Source: Candidatus Nitrosomarinus sp. (GTDB lineage: Archaea > Thermoproteota > Nitrososphaeria > Nitrososphaerales > Nitrosopumilaceae). From it: a DNA stretch of 8,313 nucleotides. The translations under genes and the position numbers were made by a program. This document shows, piece by piece, positions 1 through 6,938 of this stretch; the stretch's first letter is position 1; each line of letters begins with the position of its first letter. The stretch lies in the NCBI GenBank assembly GCA_003702465.1, contig REGF01000049.1, positions 1 to 8,313 on the forward strand, read 5' to 3'. Under the pieces are notes generated by a model. That model worked only from the letters and a program-made list of their open reading frames with translations, did no database searches and was not told the origin of the DNA.

Positions 1-1
1 T

Positions 2-838
2 GTGCTCAATACAGTTTACAAAGATGCCATCATCAACAGAGAAAAAATGCTCTCAATTCTGAAAGGTCCTAAATTTGAGCAGATTTTACAAAAAGCAAGG
101 TCAAATTGGAATGATTTTACGCCTACAAAAGAAAATGTAAGCACAGCAGGCATCGATAGTAGTTTCAATAATACAAAATTCCAAGGTATTGAGTTGTGGG
201 CAACTACAGCAGTTTCAATAAAATCTGATGGAGAGATTTTAGTAGATTTACATGATTCAGGATTAGGTTCAGATACGGATCTATCAAGAATTGCAAGTAA
301 AATGGAAATTGATGCTTGTGAAAAAACAGTTGATCAAGTTGATTTAGTTTTAATGGATGGTTCATTGCATTCACAATTTATGACAAGACAATCTGCATTG
401 GATGCACAAGTTGTTCGTACAATGAATAAAAAAAGAAATGTCATATTCATTGCAAAAACATCAAATACAAAAAAACAATTTGAAAGTTTAGGTTCTTTAG
501 CAGGAGATATTTTTTATTATAATCACATAACAAATGGTCCAGGTTTTAGTGAAATTTTTGTAGAAAAGAATTATGGACCAGATAAAGTAATTTCATCTAC
601 ATTTGTTAGATTAAGTGATTCAACTCCAATAATCAAATTAGAATTTTTAGGAGGTAAACACGATAATGATGAAATTAAATCAATTATGAATAAACTGTTT
701 AAGACAAGCATAGGTGGATATCCATATGCACTAAAACTTGCACACAATAACTGTAAAATATCAGATAAAGAGCTTGGAAAAATGGTTAGTTTGTTAGGAT
801 TAAGTAATGAAATTGGATCTAGAGAGGTATTAGGTTGA
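2..838 (+). CDS. nurA: NurA 5'-3' nuclease, HerA partner (5' end at window edge)
   Basis: NurA is the nuclease that acts with the HerA translocase to resect double-strand break ends, giving 3' overhangs for RadA recombinase. The 278-residue product shows the family's motifs in order: Asp52 in GIDSS, Glu102 in KMEID, Asp119 in LMDGS, and near the C-terminus Tyr240 and His248 in a GGYPYALKLAH stretch. These fit the metal-binding Asp/Glu/Asp and the C-terminal Tyr/His pair known from Sulfolobus and Pyrococcus NurA. The first codon in the window is GTG at 2. The upstream sequence is missing, so I cannot see a ribosome-binding site or say whether the gene begins further left; about 50 residues before the first Asp is normal for the family, so it is probably complete or nearly so. 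The next in-frame start is ATG at 47. It overlaps herA by four bases (TTGA), which points to translational coupling. Confidence 0.9.
   Translation: MLNTVYKDAIINREKMLSILKGPKFEQILQKARSNWNDFTPTKENVSTAGIDSSFNNTKFQGIELWATTAVSIKSDGEILVDLHDSGLGSDTDLSRIASKMEIDACEKTVDQVDLVLMDGSLHSQFMTRQSALDAQVVRTMNKKRNVIFIAKTSNTKKQFESLGSLAGDIFYYNHITNGPGFSEIFVEKNYGPDKVISSTFVRLSDSTPIIKLEFLGGKHDNDEIKSIMNKLFKTSIGGYPYALKLAHNNCKISDKELGKMVSLLGLSNEIGSREVLG
824..828 (+). promoter_or_regulatory. Ribosome-binding site deciding the herA TTG start
   Basis: GAGGT lies six bases before the TTG at 835 and matches the archaeal anti-Shine-Dalgarno sequence. It sits inside the last codons of nurA and is the main reason for accepting a TTG start for herA. 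Confidence 0.6.
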
Positions 839-2367
839 GTTTAGGATTTGTAGTAGGAGAATCAAAACCTACATCAGTTACAGCAATTACATCACGTTCA
901 CTATCAGTTGGAGAATATATTAAAATCAATATTGACGAAGGAGAAATTTTAGGATTAGTTGAAAGATCATCAGTTTCAAGTGCAGCATTTACAGATGTAA
1001 GAAATTTTCATGAGGCTGAAGAAAGTACAGAGATTGCAGACATCAATAAGAGAGACAAAACATTCACAGCACATATAGGGATTTTGGGATTTTTAGAAAA
1101 TTTACGTAAAGGACAATCAATTATTCCAGCAATTCCACCAATTCCAGGCACGGAAATTACACAACCAACAAATCAAGATTTAGAGGAAATTTTTAGTCCA
1201 AAAAAAGATGGGTGGTTAAAAATAGGAAATTTATTACGAAATAAAAAAATCGAAGCCAAAATAAATTTAGACAGAATAGTTTCTAGACACTTAGGAATTT
1301 TAGCTATGACAGGAATGGGTAAAAGTAACCTAGTTTCATTAATCACAAAAAAAATTTCAGAAGTAAAAGGAACTGTAATAATTTTTGATTACCATAATGA
1401 TTATACAACATTGAACATTCCAAATGTGAATGTTGTTGATGCAAAAATTAATCCAAGATTATTAGAAGCAGATCAATTTTCAGAAGTATTAGAAATTAGA
1501 GAAAATGCAGATGTGCAACAACGAGTTTTAAGAATGTCATTTACTCAAGAAGTAAAAGAAGCAAAAGAATTTTGGGAGAAATTAGAATACGAAGTAGACA
1601 TTCTAGTAAATTCAGAAGATAAAAAATTAAAAGAAATTAGAACCTCAGCATATAGAGTACAAGATATAATTGAAGATGCCCAAAGAAGATTTGATGATAT
1701 TTTAGATCCTGAAATTGGAAATCCAATGGACTACATCAAAGAAGGATACACAAACATTATCAATATTTCAGAACTATCAGAAAAACAAGCCAATGTGGCA
1801 ATGGGATTTTATTTACAACAGTTACTAAAAGATAGAAAAAATGCAACTATTGCAAAACACGGTAAAACAAAAAAGCAAAAAGATTACAAATTCTTTGAAC
1901 CTGTTTTCATTATACTTGAAGAAGCACATGTATTCATTCCAAAAGATCATGATACGGCTGCCAAATATTGGGCTGCAAAAATTGCAAGGGAAGGAAGAAA
2001 ATTTGGAGTGGGTTTAGGAATAGTTTCTCAAAGACCGCGCAGTGTAGATCTCAATATTCTCAGTCAAATGGGCTCATTTGCAATTATGAAAATCATTCAA
2101 GAAGATGACCAAAGGCAAATAGCCTCAGCCACAGAATCCACTAGTCGTGAATTGATATCACAATTAACATCATTAAACGTAGGAGATGCAGTTCTTGTTG
2201 GTCAATGGACAAATTTACCATCAATGGTGCATGTAGAAGAAGTAAAAGAAAAGAAAATGGGAGCGGATCAAAGTGCAACTAAAGCTTGGATAAAGGCAGA
2301 TAAAATGAAAAATGTCGGAGTTGAATCCACACAAGGGTTAGTTCAAAAAGATTTGTTATTAGACTAA
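835..2367 (+). CDS. herA: HerA DNA translocase (FtsK/HerA-type hexameric ATPase)
   Basis: HerA is a ring-shaped ATPase that pumps double-stranded DNA into NurA during break resection. The 510-residue product starts with a HAS-barrel-like beta domain (about 1-110), which in known HerA docks NurA. Next comes the RecA-like core: Walker A TGMGKSN at 159-165 (Lys163), a second conserved acidic strand FDYHNDY at 184-190, a helical insertion at about 205-350, Walker B with catalytic acids in FIILEEAH at 358-365, then AREGRKFGVGL (384-394) and SQRPR (398-402), which carry the arginines expected at the subunit interface. The C-terminal tail (about 470-510) is probably the brace that contacts the neighbouring subunit. 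The start is TTG at 835, inside the nurA stop. It is supported by GAGGT at 824-828 with six bases of spacing, and no ATG occurs before the Walker A region. Length is typical. Confidence 0.95.
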   Translation: MSLGFVVGESKPTSVTAITSRSLSVGEYIKINIDEGEILGLVERSSVSSAAFTDVRNFHEAEESTEIADINKRDKTFTAHIGILGFLENLRKGQSIIPAIPPIPGTEITQPTNQDLEEIFSPKKDGWLKIGNLLRNKKIEAKINLDRIVSRHLGILAMTGMGKSNLVSLITKKISEVKGTVIIFDYHNDYTTLNIPNVNVVDAKINPRLLEADQFSEVLEIRENADVQQRVLRMSFTQEVKEAKEFWEKLEYEVDILVNSEDKKLKEIRTSAYRVQDIIEDAQRRFDDILDPEIGNPMDYIKEGYTNIINISELSEKQANVAMGFYLQQLLKDRKNATIAKHGKTKKQKDYKFFEPVFIILEEAHVFIPKDHDTAAKYWAAKIAREGRKFGVGLGIVSQRPRSVDLNILSQMGSFAIMKIIQEDDQRQIASATESTSRELISQLTSLNVGDAVLVGQWTNLPSMVHVEEVKEKKMGADQSATKAWIKADKMKNVGVESTQGLVQKDLLLD

Positions 2368-3509
2368 TGTTATTTTCTCATATTTCAGATACACATTTGG
2401 GATTAGTACAATATGGTTCCAATGAAAGAGAACAAGATGTTTATGACGTTTTCAATCAAGCAATTGATAAATCAATTGAAGATAATGTGGATTTTGTAAT
2501 TTTTGCAGGAGATATTTTTCATGTACCTAATCCAAATGGAACAGCAATAGTACAAATGGGAAATGCATTAAAAAGATTAAAAGAAAATAATATCGATTCA
2601 TTTTTTATTTTAGGTGAACATGATATTAGTAGAATTAGAACAACACCAATTCCTTACATATATCACAATTTAGGATTTTCAAAATACATAGGGAATGGAA
2701 AACCAATTGAATACAAAGGAATAATGATTGCAGGATTAGATAAGATAAGAAAAACAGAAATGTCACAATATGAAGAAACATTTTCAAATCTTGATAAAAG
2801 TGTAGAAAAATTTGCAGGACATAAAATATTGGTATTACATCAAGGAATTACAGAATTTAACAAGTTTGCAGGAGAGTTACAGTCAACAGATTTGCCAAAA
2901 AATTTTACATATTATGCAATGGGGCATTTACATGATAAAGATGTCAAACAATTCAATCATCTGAAAGGTCCAATTGCATATCCAGGTTCCATAGAATTAA
3001 CAACTAGTGAAGGAATTAAAGAAATCAAAAAAGGGTTTTTTGAAGTAGATATTTCAGGAGATAAAGCAGTGCCAAAATGGATTGAATTAGACACTAGACC
3101 TCAGTTTTCATTTGATACAGAATATCAAGAATTATCAAAAACAATTGAACAAATCATAGAAAAAATCAGTAATCTTACAAAAAAACCAATTATTGAAGTA
3201 AAAATACAAGGTGAAGAGATAGAAACAGACCAGATTCAGGCACAAATTGCCAGATTGAATACATTATCCCTAAGATGTTTTTGGAAAATCACTACAAAGC
3301 AAACATCAGATTCATCAGTATTTCTAGACAGACCAAGTGCAATTGAAGATGAAATGTTAAGACTGTCAACAAGCATATTAGATTCTAAAAAAGATGCAGA
3401 TTTTGCAATTAAAGAACTTCTACCAACACTGACAGCAGATGGAATAAATGAAGCGTTAGAGATAATTTTGCACGATTATGAGAAATACAAAAAAGAGGAA
3501 AAACAATGA
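2367..3509 (+). CDS. mre11: Mre11 DNA repair exonuclease/endonuclease
   Basis: Mre11 is a dimeric, Mn-dependent phosphoesterase that, with Rad50, recognises and processes double-strand break ends. The 380-residue product has the calcineurin-like motifs in order: SDTHLG with Asp8 and His10, AGD with Asp49, LGEHD at 82-86 with His85, LHQG with His158, and GHLH with His187 and His189. These positions match the seven metal-binding or catalytic residues of Pyrococcus Mre11 except at 84, where the expected Asn of GNHD is Glu (codon 2616-2618). A capping domain follows (about 225-310), then a C-terminal helical part (about 325-380) likely to bind the base of the Rad50 coiled coil. The ATG shares one base with the herA stop (TAATG) and has no clear ribosome-binding site, so translation probably depends on reinitiation after herA. 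Length and layout are normal for archaeal Mre11. Confidence 0.95.
   Translation: MLFSHISDTHLGLVQYGSNEREQDVYDVFNQAIDKSIEDNVDFVIFAGDIFHVPNPNGTAIVQMGNALKRLKENNIDSFFILGEHDISRIRTTPIPYIYHNLGFSKYIGNGKPIEYKGIMIAGLDKIRKTEMSQYEETFSNLDKSVEKFAGHKILVLHQGITEFNKFAGELQSTDLPKNFTYYAMGHLHDKDVKQFNHLKGPIAYPGSIELTTSEGIKEIKKGFFEVDISGDKAVPKWIELDTRPQFSFDTEYQELSKTIEQIIEKISNLTKKPIIEVKIQGEEIETDQIQAQIARLNTLSLRCFWKITTKQTSDSSVFLDRPSAIEDEMLRLSTSILDSKKDADFAIKELLPTLTADGINEALEIILHDYEKYKKEEKQ
3495..3498 (+). promoter_or_regulatory. Ribosome-binding site of rad50
   Basis: GAGG ends seven bases before the rad50 ATG at 3506 and lies inside the last codons of mre11. It supports the start that overlaps the mre11 stop (ATGA). Confidence 0.55.
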
Positions 3510-5575
3510 TTACTTCAATTGAATTAGGAGATTTTTTAGCACATGCAGAAACAAAATTAGAGTTTGAAAAAGGAGTAACAATTTTTGTAGGAGAAAACGG
3601 TGCTGGAAAATCAAGCATTATTGATGGAATTACATTTTCATTATTTGGACAACATACAAGAAAATCAAACAAAGGATTGATTAAAAGAGGATCTAATCAA
3701 GGATATTCAAAAATAGAATTTTCAATAAATGGTAAACAATACGAAACAGTAAGAAAAATAGATAGTAAGGGTAGTTTATCTGCAACATTTTATGAAATAA
3801 CTAAGGAAGGCAGAGTAGAAATTGCAGCAGGAGAAAGAAAACAATTTGGAGAATCAATGACAGAGCAAGTCGAAAAAACAATAGGAATGGATTTTGAAAA
3901 ATTAAAAATAGCATCAATTGTACAACAGGGGGAATTAAATTCAATAATTAATGCAAAGCCAAAAGAATTCAAAGAATTACTTAATGCAATTATTGGAATA
4001 GACAAATTAGATGTTGCATCAGAATCTATGAAAAAAGTGACAAAAGAATTTCGTGAAAAAATTAAAACAGATTTAGGATACGATGATACACATATTGATA
4101 TTTTACAACGAGATTTTGAAAAATATCAACAAGATATCAAAGAATCAGAACCTGAGAAAAAGCAATTAGAATCAGAACAGCAACAAATTCAAGAGGAATT
4201 AAAAAAATTACAAAAAGAATTAGAAACTGAAACACCCAAAATTGATAAAATCAATCAATTAGAATTAAGAAAAGACGAATTATCAAAATATGCTAAAGAT
4301 ACAATGAAAGGAATTCAGGAAAAAATTAGTGAAAATGAGCGTAAAATAAGAGATTGTGAAGGATGTTTTGACGTAATTGAACAAAAAATTGATTTTGAGA
4401 CAAAAATCCAAAAAGTGGAAGAAGCCTTAGAAGATTCATCAAATAAAATTCAAGAAATGCTTAGCCAAATTGCATCTTTAAAAGAAAAACAAATTCTAGC
4501 ATCAAAATTACAATTAAAAGACAATAAATGTCCAGTATGTGATTCAACTGTAGAGAAATTAAATCCATTTTTCCAAGTAGAACATATCAAAGAAGAGACA
4601 ATCAAATTACAGGAAAATATCAAATTAAAAGAAAAAGAACGGGAGATGTATAATCAAAAGAAAAAAGAATTTGTCGAAAAGGTACAAAAAACAAGAGATG
4701 CAGAAGCAACTCTGAGAGCACATTCAATCAACACAAAAGAAGAATTAATTGGAATTCAAAAAGAAACACAAATTCAAAAGGAAAAATTACCATTGATAAA
4801 TAATAATGATTTAAAACAAATATCAGAAATAGATGAACATACAAAATTAATTTTTGAAAATATTTTAAAATTAGAATTAGAAACAAAAGGATTTAGTGAA
4901 AAAGAATTTGTAAATCTAAAAAATACAATTGAAGAAAAACAAACAAGTTTATCACAAATTCATCAACAGATAGGAGGAATTTTAGAAAAAATAGATAAAG
5001 CTGAAAAACAAATAGATTTAATTCAAAATTCAATTTTAGAGCTTAAAAAAGTTAAAAAATATATTTCAAAATTAGATAAAGTTCAAACAAATATTTTCAG
5101 TAGAGATGGATCTGTTGCAACAAGTTTAAGATCATGGGCATTGAATTCAATTTCAGTTAAAGCATCAGAGTATTTGTCATTTCTAAATACAAAAATTCAA
5201 AGAATTGCATTATCAGAAAAAGCCAGAGATGTTTCAATTGCATGTTATTCAAAAACAGAGGTTTTAGAATTAGAATCATTAAGTGGGGGAGAAAAAGTAA
5301 GCGTAGCATTAGCCTTACGATTAGGAATGGCAAGTTTACTAGGCTCATCAAATCTAAATTTGATGATATTAGATGAACCAACAACTCACCTAGATGTTGA
5401 AAGAAAGAAATCACTGGTGAGAGTATTGTCACAATTATCAGAGATTTCAAATTCACAAACACCAATGCAATTTTTAATAATTACACACGATGCAGAAATT
5501 TTTGAGGACTCAAATGTTGAACAAATTTACAAATTTGAATCAAAAGAAGAAGGAAGTAAAGTCATTGCACTTTAA
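3506..5575 (+). CDS. rad50: Rad50 SMC-like ATPase of the Mre11-Rad50 complex
   Basis: Rad50 binds and tethers DNA ends and gates Mre11 nuclease activity through ATP-driven head closure. The 689-residue product has every ABC/SMC element: Walker A GENGAGKS at 29-36, Q-loop VQQGEL at 139-144, a coiled coil at about 175-335, the zinc hook CPVC at 342-345, a returning coiled coil at about 355-525, signature LSGGE at 592-596, Walker B MILDEP at 620-625 (Asp623, Glu624), D-loop HLD at 628-630 and the switch His661 in IITHD. It is clearly shorter than Pyrococcus Rad50 (882 residues); the arms account for the difference. A second CxxC pair (Cys284, Cys287) lies in the ascending arm, about 55 residues before the hook. 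The ATG overlaps the mre11 stop by four bases. The 3' end overlaps the convergent cysteine-cluster gene by 14 bases. Confidence 0.96.
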   Translation: MITSIELGDFLAHAETKLEFEKGVTIFVGENGAGKSSIIDGITFSLFGQHTRKSNKGLIKRGSNQGYSKIEFSINGKQYETVRKIDSKGSLSATFYEITKEGRVEIAAGERKQFGESMTEQVEKTIGMDFEKLKIASIVQQGELNSIINAKPKEFKELLNAIIGIDKLDVASESMKKVTKEFREKIKTDLGYDDTHIDILQRDFEKYQQDIKESEPEKKQLESEQQQIQEELKKLQKELETETPKIDKINQLELRKDELSKYAKDTMKGIQEKISENERKIRDCEGCFDVIEQKIDFETKIQKVEEALEDSSNKIQEMLSQIASLKEKQILASKLQLKDNKCPVCDSTVEKLNPFFQVEHIKEETIKLQENIKLKEKEREMYNQKKKEFVEKVQKTRDAEATLRAHSINTKEELIGIQKETQIQKEKLPLINNNDLKQISEIDEHTKLIFENILKLELETKGFSEKEFVNLKNTIEEKQTSLSQIHQQIGGILEKIDKAEKQIDLIQNSILELKKVKKYISKLDKVQTNIFSRDGSVATSLRSWALNSISVKASEYLSFLNTKIQRIALSEKARDVSIACYSKTEVLELESLSGGEKVSVALALRLGMASLLGSSNLNLMILDEPTTHLDVERKKSLVRVLSQLSEISNSQTPMQFLIITHDAEIFEDSNVEQIYKFESKEEGSKVIAL
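4529..4540 (+). other. Rad50 zinc-hook codons (CPVC)
   Basis: The two Cys codons at 4529-4531 and 4538-4540 encode the CxxC turn at the apex of the Rad50 coiled coil. In known Rad50, two such hooks share one zinc ion and join two molecules. Confidence 0.9.
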
Positions 5576-6101
5576 GATACAATTCAACTTGATTTAACAT
5601 AAATTCTAGAAATTTAGATAGTGGTTGCCCTTCATATTTTGAATTCCAATCGCTAACAAGATCATCATAAAACTTCCACTCAAGTTCATCTTTTTTTAGA
5701 TGAGGAATCATCATTTCCTTAAAACCAGAAAGATCCCAATCAGTAGGACACATGATATCACTCATTTGAGCCAACTTACCATTTTTCATCTCAAAAGGAT
5801 ATGATTTGCATACACCAGGTTTGAAATCATTTACAGTACATCTAAAAACATCATCAGTATTTTCAAGAAATTCACATGCACCATTTTTTTGTTTTAAAGC
5901 AAGATCTACTAAACCTTCTTCCACTTTTATTCCCAATGAATAATCTTTTGCACCAATTAATTCTAAAAAAGTTTCAGGTTTTAAATTCAAACCATTAGAA
6001 AGACGATAAACATCATGAGCATTTACAAAAATTGTATATTCCTTGCAACAATCAGTGTGGCAATCAAAACAGGGAAAATTTGGAGATTTTTGGTTAGACA
6101 A
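5562..6101 (-). CDS. YkgJ-type cysteine-cluster protein (putative zinc/iron-binding)
   Basis: This 179-residue protein belongs to the YkgJ/CxxCxxxCC group, annotated as putative zinc- or iron-chelating and of unknown function. Visible Cys residues are Cys11, Cys14, Cys18 and Cys19 (C-x2-C-x3-CC near the N-terminus), Cys76 in GACEFL, Cys88 and Cys98 in the RCTVNDFKPGVCKSYPF region, and Cys118 in MCP. The C-x9-C spacing followed by a Tyr-Pro-Phe is typical of the family. There is no signal peptide or membrane segment, so it is probably cytoplasmic. The start is TTG at 6101; an in-frame TAA lies only nine bases upstream, with ATT as the sole codon of start type between them. The gene follows the cupredoxin gene after 35 bases but has its own TATA-like box, so it may be read alone or as the third gene of that unit. 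Its 3' end overlaps rad50 by 14 bases on the opposite strand. Confidence 0.8.
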   Translation of the reverse strand: MSNQKSPNFPCFDCHTDCCKEYTIFVNAHDVYRLSNGLNLKPETFLELIGAKDYSLGIKVEEGLVDLALKQKNGACEFLENTDDVFRCTVNDFKPGVCKSYPFEMKNGKLAQMSDIMCPTDWDLSGFKEMMIPHLKKDELEWKFYDDLVSDWNSKYEGQPLSKFLEFMLNQVELYLKVQ

Positions 6102-6127
6102 AATAGATTATTTAATTTTAGATTTAA

Positions 6128-6136
6128 TGTATAAAA
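6128..6136 (-). promoter_or_regulatory. Candidate TATA box for the cysteine-cluster gene
   Basis: Read on the - strand the sequence is TTTTATACA, centred about 31 bases before the TTG start at 6101. An archaeal promoter at this place would start transcription a few bases before the TTG, giving an almost leaderless mRNA. No ribosome-binding site is visible, which fits. The region is AT-rich, so chance is possible. Confidence 0.4.
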
Positions 6137-6937
6137 TTAGTTTACAATAATTGTTCCTTGCATCCAAGTGTGTAGTAGACAATAGTATGGTACTTCACCA
6201 GTACTTTCTGGAGTCCATTCAAAAACATCATCGCCATTCATAATTCCAGTATCAAAGACTCCACTTGGGGAAGGAGTAAATCCATCAACTGTGCCTGCGG
6301 TAAAGGAATGCATTGCCCCCGTAGAATCAGAATTTATCATAGTTACAACATCACCAACATTGACTGTAACAACACTTGGGATGTAACAATCTAAAGATTC
6401 TTGACAATCCATACTCATTCCAGAATTATCAGCAGTTCTAATTTCTGTACTTGTTGCAGTTTGTGCTGCAACAACTGGTGTTAATGTAAAAGCAGTTTCA
6501 ATTCCTTTTGGACCATAAATGTCCTCACCATGTCCTAGACCTTGGACAACAACTGTAATGTCAATAACTGAATCCTCTAAGGCACTGCTTTCGTGAACTG
6601 GGTATTTTCCAGGGTGACGATGTGCTGCAGAATCTGAAAGAATTGAATCAGAATTTTGAGTTGCAAAGACATCATAGTTCACATGGTCGACAATGTTTCC
6701 ATCATCATCCATAAATTCAACTTCAAACACTAGTGCTTCACCAACATTACTTGTGCTAGTTAACAAACTAGGGTTTACTGAAATTTGATTAAGTTCCTCT
6801 TCAATTTGAGCGATAGTGGTTTCAGGAATTGCAAGTTCACGAGATTGAGGTGTTTCGTTTGGATCAGCAACAATTAAAGCTAAAGATATTGCAATACAAA
6901 TTCCAACAACTGCAATTACACCATATGTAAGATTCAT
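6137..6937 (-). CDS. Membrane-anchored plastocyanin-like copper protein
   Basis: This is a 266-residue protein whose ATG-initiated form begins NLTYGV after Met. The numbers below use the longer 269-residue reading from GTG at 6946. A hydrophobic segment at about 8-27 is a signal anchor that should leave the rest outside the cell. A beta-rich domain follows (about 66-156) with His88, His109, His111, His118 and His139. Next is a cupredoxin domain (about 178-269) with a CX5C pair (Cys181, Cys187) and the full type 1 copper ligand set: His213 in AMHSF, Cys256, His259 and Met262 in CLLHTWM. Nitrosopumilus-type archaea encode many such proteins, thought to carry electrons in copper-based respiration. 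I chose the ATG because AGGTG at 6944-6948 sits six bases before it; GTG at 6946 lies inside that site. The gene begins one base after the HEAT gene's stop, so the two are almost certainly co-transcribed. Confidence 0.88.
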   Translation of the reverse strand: MNLTYGVIAVVGICIAISLALIVADPNETPQSRELAIPETTIAQIEEELNQISVNPSLLTSTSNVGEALVFEVEFMDDDGNIVDHVNYDVFATQNSDSILSDSAAHRHPGKYPVHESSALEDSVIDITVVVQGLGHGEDIYGPKGIETAFTLTPVVAAQTATSTEIRTADNSGMSMDCQESLDCYIPSVVTVNVGDVVTMINSDSTGAMHSFTAGTVDGFTPSPSGVFDTGIMNGDDVFEWTPESTGEVPYYCLLHTWMQGTIIVN

Positions 6938-6938
6938 C

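Noticed and set aside
3409..3672. Open frame of 87 codons on the - strand across the mre11/rad50 junction
   Set aside because: It lies opposite two confident overlapping genes and includes the complement of the rad50 Walker A region; its translation shows no family motifs.
5157..5465. Open frame of 102 codons on the - strand within rad50
   Set aside because: It is antisense to the signature and Walker B coding region. Its Leu-rich, hydrophobic translation is what AT-rich coding DNA gives when read backwards, and there is no start signal.
5687..5702. CATCT-T6-AGATG hairpin with a T run, a possible terminator for rad50 transcripts
   Set aside because: The T run is the complement of two Lys codons in the facing gene and the stem is only five pairs. 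It could act as an antisense stop, but there is no evidence beyond composition.
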